NCBI RefSeq assembly: GCF_037038585.1
Contig: NC_092525.1
Location: 22,526,867 to 22,590,866, forward strand
Direction: 5' to 3'
Source of the DNA: Patagioenas fasciata
Lineage: Eukaryota > Chordata > Aves > Columbiformes > Columbidae
DNA length: 64,000 bases
Shown: piece by piece, positions 22,782 through 37,700 of the stretch
How positions within the stretch are numbered: the first letter of the stretch is position 1
Layout: each line of letters starts with the position of its first letter
Position numbers and translations under genes: made by a program
The notes under the pieces: model-generated
Seen by the model: only the letters and a program-made list of their open reading frames with translations
Database searches by the model: none
What the model was told of the DNA's origin: nothing

Positions 22782-25700
22782 GTAAGTGCCAGCATTTTAA
22801 AAAATACTTTATATTAATCACAGCAAAGATAACGATGGTAAAAAATAGCTTGTTTGGAAGTAGATTTTAGGATTATAAGTTTTGCGTGGCTGTATCATTT
22901 ATATCCCTTCAGTAAAGCTGAGTAAGGTCACTCTGTATTGCTGTCTCACTCAACTGGTGGAAGTCCTGATATGGTCTTAAGCAGCTGCTCTACATTCCCA
23001 GGAGTCAGTGAGCTATTAAGCTGAAACAAACCCAAAGCGGGTCTAGAGCCCTTTAATAGCAGTTTTTGAGTGAGCACTAGTAGATGAAGAAATTCCATGA
23101 GTGGTTAATGAGTGAACTCTAGGTGTAGCTTCTACTATCAGCTTATGTCCTTCAAATAAGATACTAGTGCCTTCCTGTGACTCATGTGCCTACAGTGTCC
23201 CCAAGCCAGCTTGCTCCGTCCATCCAGGACTGCTCGGGGAGAACACAGGTATCCTTCGAACCACCTCTGCTGATGCTGCTTCTTGGTAAATCAAATGGGA
23301 AGAGAATTTAGGTAGGTAAGCTGGGGCTCGCTCTGCTCCAACACCCAGTCATGGGACCTCTTTGGCCTTTTTGAATTACACCATCCTAATTCAGTTAAAA
23401 AAAAATAACCCTGATCTGCAGAGTGGAGGATGGAGGCCAAGCAGTTGTCAGTAGCTCATGATGTTCCTTTTTGTAGAAAGCAAGAGTTTTCTTTTATTCT
23501 ACTTGCTGGCAAACGACTTAAACCATACAGTGTTGAATGCAATTTATCCTGATGGTGCCTAAACCCTTGTGTCCCTGCAAATAACTCAGTATGTTTAAAA
23601 AACCTAGGCTCAGATTGATGTGTTTTAAAGTACCATGGGGCTCCAGCTGGAATTCCAGTTAGTGATATTCTTCTGTTTTGCATAAAAACAAGAGATCTCA
23701 AACAGAAGATATGAGGCTAATATTATCTTAATTTCACAGGAGTGAGTTTACTAACTTGAAGTAGTTGCCTGTGTAGTGGTTTCTCCTACAAGTTCAGCTT
23801 AAAGCTTAGACTTGAAAATGAGTTGAAACTGTAGACCATTTCTACCCAAATCCTGCCCCAGCTAAGAGCACAGTCTTCTAATTGATCTATGTATGGATGA
23901 TTTATAATTAATATTTAATTATTGCATTTAAATTTAATACTATAGTAATCACTTTTTTTATTTATTGTGACAATAAATAAAATAAGTAAAATAGTGAGAA
24001 TCTAAAATGAGAAACTTTTTTTAACAGCAGCAGTATGATTCATTTTATTTCTGTGTTGCCAGGTACAAGATACAACCAATTATTTAATAAAAGATCCTTT
24101 TCATGTTGCAAAATTCTGGCATTGAAACTAATGCAAATAACCTGACATGGAACTGATTAAATTTAGGGTTTAGGTAATAAACATGTTTGGACTTCAGGCC
24201 CCTTAAGCAGCTAGGATTGTTTTCCATCCAGTTTGTCTTTCTTAATCTCGGAATGTGAAATTCTCTGCTAAGTTATGTAAAAGCAAGACAGGAGGCACCA
24301 TGAAATGTTTGTGTTTTTTGCAAAGATACTAAGATTAAAATGAATTAGAGCAGTAATCTTAATTAGATCTGTTTGAAGGTTTTTTTGGGAAAAAAAGGCT
24401 TTAATAACGTTAAACTTCTTAGGAAAAGAGCTGTCAGGGTGCTATCTGTAGGACATGTAATATTGGAGTTACCAACAACACTGCTGATTTAAAACTTATT
24501 TTAAATAAAAGTTTCATGTAAACATTTGTCAGTTTCAAGAGTGAGTTGTGTTCTTTTATTTTTCTGTGCTCCTTGCATGGATCCCTGATGTGACTCATGA
24601 TTTAAGGACCTTAACAAAAACATTATAAATAAATATATTAAAACCCCAGTATTTGAAGTTGTTTACCTCCTGCCTGTCCTGAAACGAGACTTCTAATTTC
24701 CATGCATTCTTCAGGGTACATGTAGCAGCAGTGGATGCCATTAGCAAACCAAAACTATGCGTTCTGATCTGTAGGAAGGGTTTTCTTAGCCATGTGTTGT
24801 ATTCCAATTACTTTTTAAAGTAATTTGCAGCTGCTATTGAGTTTCTGTGAGTGTGGGACCCTGTGTCTCCATTGAACACTTTGCTTTTACTTATTTTGCA
24901 CTGATGTTGACTTTTTTTTTAATTATGCTCCCCCTACAGTTGATGTTAAGTTTTACCTGAATCAGGTTTCATGTGAAACTAAGTGAAGAAGGAGAAGGTG
25001 CAAGTGTTTATAAATAAACTCCTTCAAGTATCTTTATAAAATCTGGACAGGAGCACTTCTAGGAACCTCTAATGATCTCTGCTCCACGGAGCGAGGTCTC
25101 CTTCAGGTCATGGGTGCCTGTGAAGCTCTGAAGGGTGTGCAGCTGGGGCAGCCTGTGCACAAATAACCTGGGTTTGTGTCCTACAAATCTCAAGGGAAAG
25201 TTCCGGCTGCTATGCTGTGATCCGGAGAGATCAGTGATCATTGGGACTTTCTACACCGACTTTTGCCTGTGTTGAGCAGACAAGCAGAATATTTGGGCGT
25301 AAAACCCCAGCTACAAACAGCTCCTTGGGTTTTCTGAAAGCTAAAAAAAAAAATCAAAGTGCTTCAAGCGCCAAGTGGCTGCATGTAGAGACGAACAGTG
25401 TCTCACTGTGTCAGTAAATGACCTTCTGGCCTGTCTCACAGTAAATATCTCTGCTACAATTTGGTAGCTTTTTTAAGCTAGAGACCTAGCTTTTGTGTTT
25501 CTGCTGAGTTTGAGGAAATCTCTGTTTTGTGAATTGGGATTTGACGAGCTGTCAGGTGTAATGATCAAAAAAAAGTGCTGCTCTGTTCAATGTTGATGCC
25601 ATTAGTGGCCCTCTTGCTTTGTTGACATTAACACCTCAATCACCCAAATTGATATTTTAATAAGATTCCTATCAGTTATGCTAGTGGCCTAGTAGTCTGG

Positions 25701-28700
25701 GAAGTGATCTGCTTTGAAAAGGCTTGAAAGGAGTATCTCTTGAGTTTGAGAGAAATTGCATTCATGGTGTTTTTAAGGTAGAATAATAGCTCTGCAGCTG
25801 GAGAACTAAATAGTAAGATGGCCTGGAGAGGAGTTCTGTGAAATAAGGTTTTGTGGGCTTTATTCTTCATTAAAAAACTCTAAGATCAGTTGACTGTGTT
25901 TTAATTTCAAGTCTTTTCTGTCTTGTTTAGGAATGGTGGTTTTATGTAAATTAAATAAATGACCTTTACTATGAAAGTTCAGTTTGTACTTGGATGAGGT
26001 TTGGTAATTTAAACCTTTTTAGTTTCAAATATTACTGATTATAATATCTACATAGTATATTAATATATTTACATATTGACATGAATGTAGTTCTCGGATT
26101 AGAATTTTTTTATGCCACTGCCATCTGTAATAATACTTTCATATCAAGCAACTCTCCTCATTTGTAAGGAGCCCATTTATAGTATCTCCCTGCATGTGGG
26201 CTGTACATGTGGATTATTTCTTCCTTGACCAACAGTTTTGTTTTCCCAGAGTTGCTAATTACTGAAGGAAAGCTATCATATTTTCAGCTAGGGATGTTTT
26301 TTATTATAAATAAATCTCAAAGGTAATGTTATTATATTCTTAGCAAATGCACACAGTTAATACTCAGCGCAGTGTTCGGGTTGCCTAGCAGCTGGAGAAG
26401 GCCACTTTGTCCAGATCCAGATGGAAGCAGGGTGAATGAATCAAAGTTGATTTCAGTTTCAGGTGAGAGCGATGTGAGATTTCTTTTTTTTTCCCTCCTT
26501 CTGTGCATTTATATGTCTCCCTGTGCTAAGTAATACTGGTGGTGAGTAGCAACAATGGCAGAACTCCTGCGAACGTAGCGTTGAGGTTAACTGCTGAGGG
26601 GCAAACTGGTCCTTCTTGCTGTCCCAGTCTAGGTTAGTTCCATGAGTTCTTTGGAGATGTAGCACAAATGTACTGATGGAAAATCATTGGCCGTGCTTAG
26701 CCCAGAACACCTCCACACCACACAATATGCGCTTTGTGTGAGGAATTTCATTGCACTTCGGTTATACTTTTGTGCAGCACCCTATGCAATGCAGTCTCAT
26801 TTTTGTTGCACATACTATAAGCATACATGTGATTAATAACAAACATCATTAAATACAGAATTTGGCAGCTGATGTTACCGTTGAAACTACTTTCAGCTCA
26901 CTTTTTAAGGGCAAATAAAGGTTAAATTTATCTTCAAGTTAAAAGGCAAAAAGGATGTAATGTTCAGATGGAGGCAGCATGTTTAGACTGCAGTACGATT
27001 TTTCTTATAAGGTGCTGCTCATCAGATTTAAACTGCTAGGATGAATCTAGCTTTTCCTTTCCCAGTAACAAAAATGTTTCTATGGCTTAACTGCTGAAGC
27101 CTGAGGGGTCTGAGATTAACTTTGGTGGATGTCTGAAACACGTGTACAGCTTTCAGGCACAGCTGGGAAGATGGCGCAGAGCAACATTGCTCTGTTTTTG
27201 TGCAAAGGTTCTTTACAAACAGTAATATGACAACTGCTAATTATGCTGAGTGGCAGTTACCATTAAAAAAACAACAAAAAAAGTGTAAACCCAAATAAAA
27301 CCCAAGCTGCACAGCCATTCAGAAGGCAAATGTGCAGCATTTTTAAAAGCTTTTTTTATCAGTTGTCGCCTGAATGGCAGGATGTTACTGTGCAGTTCGC
27401 CTCATAGGGAAGAGATTCAAAGAAGTAACACTGGTAACTAAGTTAATTCTTTCATTTAAAGGAGGTAAAATTAGAACACTGTCATACTTGATTGTAATTT
27501 TTAATGCTAATTGCACACTTAACCAAAAGCTAATTATGCATTTCAGATGAGAGAATCATCTATTCCCTTGGCATCCCATTCCCATCATGTTTTTGCTAAG
27601 TTCCTTATAAGCACTGATTTCAAACTTGAATGCTTACAGAAAACTTGTTTCTAAAAAAAAAGATAATAAGAGTTCTGTAATTTAATATATAGACGCAATA
27701 GCAATGGATATCTCTAAAGATATAATGGGCCTGGTTCTGCTCAGTAAATTCACAGCTGTTGTGAAATCCTCTGATTTGCTGTTCAAACAAAGAGCTAAAA
27801 TGGACAAAGCCATGATAGTGAAAAGAACAGGTTGGCCCTTGTAAGAGAGGCAAGGATTACATCTTATTTGCAGCACCGAGGGCTTACTAGGTCTCAGGAA
27901 TGAAAATCATCAGGGGTGAGTGGATTTAAAGCGCTGCTTCTGATGTTAGAACACAATGCAGAATATTTGACTGGAGAAGAAATACGATAACAGTGTCTGT
28001 AATTCAATTCCAAAGTCTTGGTTATATCTCGAGTAATAATACTCTTGCTTCAGGAAGAACTTGATGCTCATGCCACTCTGAATGGTCTTTAAAATTAGAG
28101 CTGCAAGAGTGATAAAAAAGAGGGAAATAAATTCTTAAAAATAAAATCCTGGGTGTTTAGTTATCCAACTCACTATTGAATTTATTTAACGTCCGAATCT
28201 TGCTGAGCAGGGCAGTCCTGTGTTTGCAGTTAAACAGTTGACATGGGAGGTTTATTTCTGTTTCTAGTTAATCACCTCAATCCCATTGTTATCTCATTAA
28301 TAACTCTACATTACAGTGAGGGCCAAATTCAATTCAAGTCTAAGCTCTGTTACCGCTGGAGTTATTCCTGCTTACAGTATTGGATTTAGTCTCCCTGCTA
28401 GGTGTAACATCTCTTTCCATGCTGTGCCTTTGCAGAGTTATCAGGTAAATGGAGCATTTGCCATTGTTTGGTGCATTACAGTAAAATGAAAAGAGTTATG
28501 ATATTGAATTCAGAGGTACCATGATCTATCCAAGAGCAGCATATTTGTTTTAGCTGATGATAGTTCAAAGGTTTGGACCTTTTCTAGAGAAAACGGCCAA
28601 TGTTAACTGGTTGTCCAGTAGAGGAAAAGCAGTACTTGGAAGATGTCAAGGGAAATTCTCCAGCACTTAATCTTTGAAAGGACAAATGAGATGCTGACCT

Positions 28701-31700
28701 CCTGACCTTTTGCATTTAATGCTTTTTACAGTGGAAATTCAGAACAGGTATTGTGGTACTTTCCAGTAGTCATTTTACATGGAGTCTTAGACTCGTGTGC
28801 CTCAAAATGTTTTCCAGTTGTCCTTGTCTTATCAGAATCACCCTTACTATGATTTTCTTTCAGTGTTGTCTTCTACACAATGACTAGCTATACTCTATAT
28901 TTAAATATACTTGGTTACACTGTCATCAGTTATGAGATAATGCAGTGGGCATAATTTAAGATTTCTCATGGTATTTGTCTCAAGTGAGCAGGTACTTAAG
29001 CTGTGTCATAAGTTTTTGCTCAAATGAGAAAATATAACTATTCGTTGAGCACATTTATAACTCTAATGCATTAGTGTTGTCTACTGCAGTGTCCTGTTTA
29101 TGCAGCACTAATGAGTAGCAGCCTAATGGCTTATTTTAGAGATAAAAACAGGAACCCGAGACCGCAAAAATGGTTTTTCAGATGTGAGAAATTGTACCCT
29201 GTAGCACAACTGGAGTACCTGGAGTTCAGCAGTGGGGACTTTGCCATTTATTTTGTGTTGTCTAGCTATCTAACGTCATCCAGATTCATTAAACAGTGTG
29301 AACTAAGCTCCCAGATGTTGAGCACTGATTTTCTGTGTTTCTGTTGGCAAGGGCTGTTTTCAGCCATGTTAAGGGAAGGTCGCATAAGGATCTCTAAAGC
29401 AATTTTCATATGTGAGAAAGGCAAATGAGTGATGATCCAGCACAGGGAAAATGGTGACGTTTTTCCCTTTCTACAACATAAAATCATCTGTCCTTCAGTT
29501 TTGCTAATTCTGCTTCTGATCCATTTCTTTGCTAATCATATATCAGATACTCATTGCTTTGCTGCTCATTGATGTTAGAAACTGAAATAGAAGGAGGCAA
29601 GAGAGTTTGAAACTTGGGAGGAGCAGGTAAATGAACTATGCTATGTGCTACTCTGCTTTATTGACCAAAATAACTTCATATGGTGTAAGACTCAAGTGAT
29701 TAAACTTTGTGTATTACTTAACGAAGGCTCAACGATGGTATTTTCTCAGCTAGATTCTGGCTGGCTTGTCACTCTGACAAACCGGTGCGGATATCTGTAC
29801 CAGTGTGAGAGGGTAAAGTCATGGAGGGAGAATGATATGTGTCGATACATGTGTGCACATATGCTACTGATATGTATCAGTCATGTCTCTGCTTTTCTTG
29901 TAGCCAGCATGATAAAATGAAAGAGAACACACAGGGAATCTGTGCATAGGATGTTTACCAGGCAGAATATTCACCCTAATGCTGCTTTTGCATGTGCTTA
30001 TTCAAAGATCCACCTGCTGCTTCCTTTCCTTTGGTCCCTACATTGGTGGTAACGCTGTGGCAGTTCTGAAGTCACCAAGTGTTCCAGTGCCATGGTAACT
30101 GCATCCTGCTCTGCTGACTGCCAGCGGGCACCCAGCCTTTCCAGGCCTGAAACGAAGCTCTCCCAGTGCCAAATTGTGGTAGACTGGTGTGTCAGCTTTG
30201 AGAAGTCCATGGAAAGTCCTTTACCAACTGGTCTGCAGGTCTCTTTTTATTTTTTTTGGTTTTTAAAATTTTTTTAAGAGAGAAATGATTCCAATCATTT
30301 TTGATTTTTTTTTTTTTTTGGCTTTAAAACTGTCCTACAGTATTGAAAGGCTAACAAATGCATTCCTGTTGGAATTACCACCAAATACTAAATTGCTTCC
30401 TTGCTGTGCATTTCAGCCTCGTGCTGTACACATTTCTGTAAGACTATACCACTTTTCCTATGGTTCTCTCTTGACCTTGTGATTGCTCTTGGAGAAATCA
30501 GACAGCACCTCTGTAAACACTTGTGTGTTAACTGTAAGGATAGTTCTCGCAGAGTACTGTTGTAACAGAATTTGAGATAATGGAGTGGAAAAGGGCTGGG
30601 GAAAAGAGAGGAAGTCAATTTACTTGTTTCCTTTATAGAGAAGAAATATTCTGACTATAAGATAGCACGCTGGTGCATCAATTGATTGCATGGAAATACA
30701 ATACTGGAAATTTACAGCCAGGCAGGGTTAATTAAGCAATGCATTTTCTATGGCTGACTTGTCTGAGAGTGGGATGATGCACCTTAACCTTTATGCTTCT
30801 CTTAACCTCTCTCAGTCCTTGCTGGGCTGTAAAACTACCAAAACTGTGAAGAAAATCAGACCTCATGTGTGTGTGCAGTTTCTAAAGAGACGATTTAACT
30901 GCTGTCATTGTCACTTCAGCTACAGTAACCCTGCGGAGGTTAACTGAGGCTGGGTGTGATTTGGGGTGTGAAGCCACATAACATCTTGACAACCAAAGCT
31001 ACTTAAGGGTTGGGAGGGGTGATTAAACTTCCTTTCTGTTACCCTAATTACCACAAGCTGCCTCTCCACTGAGATGCAGCATGGCCAGGTATGCTCCAGC
31101 TCCCAATGGGATGGACACAAAGTGCTAGTTTCAGTCCTGCTGCATGTCTAGTTCATTCCCATCTTATTTCTAAGGTGCCCAAGACTGAAGGCTTGTCGCA
31201 CATTGTTGGGGATGCTGTGCTGTTTGAGAAATCACTGCTTGCGGGACTGTGGGAAGTTGTTTATGATTGCCAGAGAGCAAGTTCTGTCTGTGTGCAGCCA
31301 TTAGAGAGAGAAACTCTAGTGACAATTTAAGGTATAGAAGTTGAAATGCCATTGAGCATTTGGATTTACAGTGTTTTTCTCCCATCTCCAATCCCAAAGA
31401 CACAGGGCTAATGGTTACTAGAAAAATAAAGAGAGCCTTTATCAAGGGTGTCAAACTCTTTTTTAATAAATACAGGAGTAGTTACATTTATATAGTCCTA
31501 AAATTACGTTCGGCCCTTTGAAGGCAACCGTGAGGCTGATGTAGCACCCCGGTGAAAATGAGTTTGACACCCCTGCTTTAGACATTATTCTAATCTCTTA
31601 CATTGGTGCAAATTTGAAGGATCTTCAGGACAAGCTTGTATCATGTGTAGGGTTTAATGCTGCAGTAACCTGGCCCAGTGCATCCAGCTGCTCAGCAGTA

Positions 31701-34700
31701 TCATAAACACTGAAAGCTTAGTGCAGTATGGCAGGGGGCTTGCAGCAAGCCTGGTTTAGCTTAAGCTCAGCTTTGTGCTGACACAGCTGTGCCGCCTCCA
31801 CTTCTGGAGCTCGCTCTGTCCCTGAAAAGTGGGGGCATGTGCAGACAACTCCACTGCGCAGCACTGACATGCCCTAAAGCCAGCAAGTGGCGTGAAAACT
31901 GGCACAAAACTAGAGCAGAACCAAAGCAGGACTGTAAAATAAAAAAACCAAAAAGCCCAATGCATTTAATCATTGTGTTGATTATAGTGGAAAGCAAAAC
32001 TGAAGAAGCAGAGCTCACAAACGCTGTCTTGCAAGCAGCAAGGAGCAGCCCTGAGCTGCAAGCCCAGGGGTTGGGTTCTGTAGGGATGGAACTGCGGTGG
32101 CAGAAATGTCCGTCTGCACAAACGCTGTGTGGATTCCAGCCTTCCTGCCAGGTGGTTGGTGTCTGGCCTCGGCGCTTCCTGAGGCGAAGAAGGTATTTGG
32201 CACTTGGCAGAGCTCATCAGCTTGTTTTTATACATCCTTCCTCACCAAACTCCTTTCCTAGGTTGTTTTCCAAAGCATGAGACATGGTGTAAAACACAGA
32301 GGGACTTGAATGGGTTGGCTGATTGTAGGAACTTGGGGCTCCAGATGAACAGTACTTCTTTACTGATGCTTATTCCAACTGTTGTGCTGCAATTGTGTGA
32401 CAGCTGAAAACCCACACCTGTTTAAGGCTCCTTATCCTAGCTAAAATGGATCTCCTCTTTTAAAAGAATGCCTTTCAGCTTGAAAATAGCATACAAGAAA
32501 AGTCACTATTGACAATATATTAAATAAGATAAATTTTTGAGAACTGCTCGGTTCCCTCTTGAGTCTTCGGGCGCTGGAAGTGTAAAATTAATAATTTCCT
32601 TTCACTTGTGGTGGTTAGTGGTTTATTTAGGGAAAAGCAAACTCTTCTAAGGGAAGAATCTGCATAAAGCTCTTTCCCCCTGATGTACTTGCTGTTGTTC
32701 TGAGTTGCCCATGCCTGGCTCCACAGTAGGATGTTCAAAGCTGTGGCCATCACTCTGAAGTCCTGAACGTGTTTGAAATTATTTCATATTCCCTGCTAAT
32801 ATTCTGATGTAAATATGCATAGGGGAGCTACTTATTATTCTGTAAAGAGATTGCAAGAAATCTAAAGGGAACAAATTCAGCACAAATCATCCACACCATT
32901 GTCATGGCAAAACTGTGATTTCACCTTAATCTGGAAATGCTCTTGGTCTTCCGTATAGTTACTGTTTTAACGGGAAATTTCACCCGAAATCAGTGGTACT
33001 TGCAGAATCTGGCTGTAACTCTGACACGACGGCGTCTTCGCATCGCTGTGTTGTTGGCTCCATTGTCAGAAATCCTCCCCAGGCGGTGGGGGACTGGGAA
33101 GCACCACAGCTCCAGTTCCATGTCAAAACCTGGGGTTGCTAAGTGATGGCAAGGAAGTTGCCTGGCATACTGTTTACAGAATCCAAGTGCTGAAACGGAA
33201 GGAAACAAATAGCTTTATTTTCCACTGGCTGCGTACAAGGTGTTTGTTCGCTCCGGCACTGGAAGTATCAAACCTCAGCAGCTCTTTTACTCCAGCTGGG
33301 ATCTTCAGAGTATTAAAGTTCCTGGAATGGTAGCCAGTTATCCTGCCTCATAATATGCCCTCCAAACTTACACTATTATGTTATCATACAACTGCGAGAG
33401 AGTCAGCGAGGTCAGTTTGATGATTAAAAAAACCCAGACATTTTTCTTTTTTTTTGAAACAACCAAATAAACTTTTTAATCACCTAATACAAAGGCAGAA
33501 AGAGGTGGTACTTGTTTGTTGGTTCTGATGTTAGAATCTGTGCGATGTGGCCCTCTTTTTTTTTTTCCTGCTTTTTCTAAACTGTAGTCCATATGTCTGA
33601 GCAGCATTGCAGCATTGATTTCATTTTTTGATATATTTTTAGTGAAGGAAGGTGAGAATAAATCCAGGCTATCATATTTGCTGGCTACTCTGGGACTCTT
33701 ACTAAGAAATACAAGAAGCAGGAGATAGTTCACTTCTAATTTGTATACTTATTTTATGGATATATAAAAAAATTGATAAAGATTTAATTGCCCTCATGCC
33801 ACAGGTGAGTCATGTGTGTTCCGCTAAAATCTGTCTGCTCAATAAAGTATTTGTTCAAAATAATCTCTCAGAGGGAGATACTGAGTGACTTTTTCAGTCA
33901 TGACTCATTGGATCTCCATTTTTTTTTAAGTGAAAAGATTCCCAAGACGTGTTAATTTGAAGACCTCATCTAGTAAATTCTTGGTTAATAACAATAAGAT
34001 TGTCAGTTTGACAGTGTGTCAAGGCTTGAGGGATTTGTATAGCTGGTCTTCTCTTTTCAGAAAAGGAGAGAGAGTTTGTTTTTTTTACCAGAGGTGGACT
34101 TGCTGAGAGCCAGGTTTGGAACTAGAGACCACCATTGGAGAGAGTGGGAGCGTTGCAGGAGATTGTCCCCCGGTGAGGTGCAGTTGGGAATGCATCTTCT
34201 CACCTGCACGGTCTTCCCTTCATCCAGAGGATGCAGAGGACCTGTGTATCTGCACAGAAAGGGGTAGGGTTTGCAGGAATGAAATCTCTGTCGACATCAG
34301 TGAGTGCATCCTAATTCCTGCTCCTCAGAAGTGAGCTACAGTTTTGCACTTCTGCACAGTTCAGATTGCAACTTGAATTCGGATTTGCAATTTAGAGTTG
34401 TTTTCCATCAGGGACTTTTGACTCTAGAGGAGCTTTTTCCCAGAACCAGATACCTGTGTTCAGTGTAAAGAAGTGTTCTCTGTTGGGAGGCTTGATGCTC
34501 TTGTTCTTTGCTTTGGTGATCCCAAAGTATCACTTAACTCTTGCAGGTTGTTGTAAAATTCTATATATTTAACATTGCTTTTATGACTGACCTCTTCATT
34601 CACTATGAGTAATGAATGGAACAGATAATTGTTTCTTTGTTTAATTGAGTAGTGAAAGAGAAAATTGAGCTTCTTTTACTGCACAGCCCTTGCCAAAAAT

Positions 34701-37700
34701 AGCACCCGACTGTATTTTCTCTGGCTCTTTTCTTTACTATTATTTTACTAAATTAAACACAATCTTTTTTTTTCCCTTTGGATTTCTCTCCATCTTTGTG
34801 CCCTGAAGCTTCAAACACCAACTTTTGTGAGTCATATAAATGTTCTGAGACATCAAATTAAGTAGAAACTGGAGAATGAATTCTCAAAAGGTTGTGAATG
34901 CTGCTGACGTCAATCTTGGATTGAAATAAGAAAGAAGATATAGCTGGCGGATCCTGTGAGCAAGACTGTAAGGGCACTTATGCTAATTCTGTTGTTGGAG
35001 CAGAAATTGTGTTTTTATAAATGAAGGCAATAGTCCCAACTGAAGATTTAAAAGGCATTCATCTTAGTAACTAGATGATCTTGAGCTTTCATACTTTACA
35101 CTGAAATTTGCCTTCAGCAGATTCAAACGAAATTGCTTGGAAGTCACTAAAATGAATGGCAGCATGCTTTCTGCTTTTTCAACTTGTAATGCAGTTCAGT
35201 TTTCCAAATCTAATTTTACATAATTCCCCGTGCAAAATAGCACTGCAAAGTATGGTTGGTTGGTTGTGGGTTTTTGTTTGTTTCCTTGCTTTTTATGAAC
35301 AGAAGACTTTGAGATTAGATTTTTCTTGGTTGTCTATGGCAGAGAACTGAATTTTGAAAGTAGCAAGGAGCTATGAAAGTCAATATGTCTTAAGAATTAT
35401 TTTGATAACGTGAAATATTTACCTTTTAGAAAGCAGTTAGTAATATTGTTTTTGAAGTTAAATGCATGCAGATTGCTTACCTGCATTGATTTGCTGGTGC
35501 TATTGATACTTCCTTTAGTTGCAGTGAGAAGAGTGGAAAAAGTGACTATAGGAAAGGGATGTTTTCCTTCTAGAAACCCCAAGGAAGTTGTTTGCTGTTA
35601 ACATATCAGTGCAGATGGCTTTTTGTGATGCATGTTTTGGCTTTAACAAATATGGCAGTTCAAAGCCAGCAGGTAACTGATACAATTGTTGGCTGCTTCA
35701 TCCTACCTCCATTCAGACAGTTCATTGGAAGCCTGTCTCTAATTGTTAATTAATAGTGCTGCAGTGATCACTCTGAGTCTAGATGTCTTTTGACTGAAGG
35801 TATGTTTCTACCGGTGAAATAGGAGTTGAAGATGTTCAGCCCTTTGTAAAATCAAACTCTATTTTGGAGAGCATCTTACAGCAGCAGATGCAATAGTGTC
35901 AAGTTCAGAGAGACCAAAGTGAATTGAAGTGAGCCCAGAGGTATTGAAGGAGCAAAGTAATGTGTTTTCTGGTTAACTAGATCAGGGCAGCAAAGTGAAT
36001 GTCTCCATCAGGTCGCCTGGATTGCCAGGCCCAGGTGCCTTTCCCAGGCTGCAGAGATGAGCTTTTGACGGATTTGTATGGGAAGTCAATTTACAGACTG
36101 GTGGCACAGTGTGTCCCTGCGCATGAAATATCGAGTCAACGCCAGTATGAAAGTAAACAAGAAATATTGCTTTGAATTTAGAGGTTAAATACTGGCTGGA
36201 TTTACCTGCAGGTAGCCAGTAGGAGCTCAATAGGAAAGTAATGAAGAGGGGCTGTCTGGCTGGCTGCTTAGTGCAAAATGTGCTTTTGCTTTGAAGCCGA
36301 GAAGAGTGCAAGGGAGGAGGTTCTGACTCTTGAAGCCTGTGCAGGGTGTTCTGTGAACAGAAATACCAACAAAGAGCAGCCCCCCACGCTGGTGCCATGC
36401 CAGCCACAGGAGACACCAGGGTGAGCCCATCCAGGACCAAACCCATCCATTTACAGTCCCTCTTCGGCTGAAATTCCTTGGTTAGCATTAAAAAGGAGAG
36501 GCAGGCAGTGATGATAGATAATGTGACTGAAAATTTGAGAGAAAGTAGGATATGAGATAACTTGCCTGATGTATGTGATGACAGTGGCTTTCTAAGGCTA
36601 CCAACCAAGAATGATCAGGGAGCATCTTATAGTCACAGTAAACAGTTTTACCAGCACAGGAGGAATCTGTGAGGGATGAGATCCTTTAAATTACATCTAC
36701 AGGGATAAGAAAAAGTTCTAAATTGAGAGCACCGTGTCATAAAAAGAGACTGTGGAATTTGTCTGATTCTGCATGTTTGGCCATGCAGGCAAGGGAGGAC
36801 GAGGAGAGGTTTCAGCCTTTCAATTATACATGGAAACAGTTGAAAAGGAGGTCTGCCACAAGCTGATAATTTATTGAGGACTGGCTGCTAAGTGAGGAAG
36901 ATGTTTCCTCTCTTGGTAAAGTTTTACATAATTGTACTTCATTGCGATTCTGTGTTTATTCTGGAAACATCTATTTCTGATCTGTTTGGATCAGAAGCTT
37001 GTATGGTTCAGGACCAGATGCTGGAACAGGTCAACTGCTGATCTGAGATAGCACGGTGATTTCTGTACCCCATGATGGGTAACCACAGAGGCAGAGAAGC
37101 ATTTCTGTTTCCTGAAGCTGTTTCTGGTTAACTAGCATAAAAATGAATATCTGCTGAATTGGTGCTTATCAGAATTCCTAAACAACTCTTCTGCCTCCAG
37201 CAGTGACACTCGATTATGTTTCTCATTCCTAAGCCTCTTAGAGGTTTAGCATTTATGAATCTCTTATAATACCGTTTGCTTGACACATTTAGTTAGGCAT
37301 GTGACAGTGATTGGTCGAGAGAAAAACAAGTTGTCACATCGAGTACAGATTGAGGCTTCTTGTAAGGAGAGTGGAGAGGAAAGCAAAGGTTTCCTGCTGT
37401 TTGAAATTGAGTTAGAACTGGGCTGTTAAAATAACTGAAATGGATTTAATATAACAACAGGCTGTATGTCCACTTCCCAGCCAACAGCAGGGAGCCCACT
37501 GGCGCTTGTTTTGTTCACTGTTGCAGTAGGGGGACTGAGGTCAGAGTGGACTATAGGGTGGCTCAGTTCTCACCCTGTCCCTTGGGACGTGCGGGCACGC
37601 TCGAAGAGTGTGATTGTACGCTTGATACTGATTCCACAGCTAAATTGTGGGAGAAAAACCAAAAGAGGATCTGTGAAGGGCTGTCTGCCCAGTGTCTGAC

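Noticed and set aside
31789..32280. 163-codon plus-strand frame in intron 2
   Set aside because: No domain, no splice context and chance length for this much sequence.
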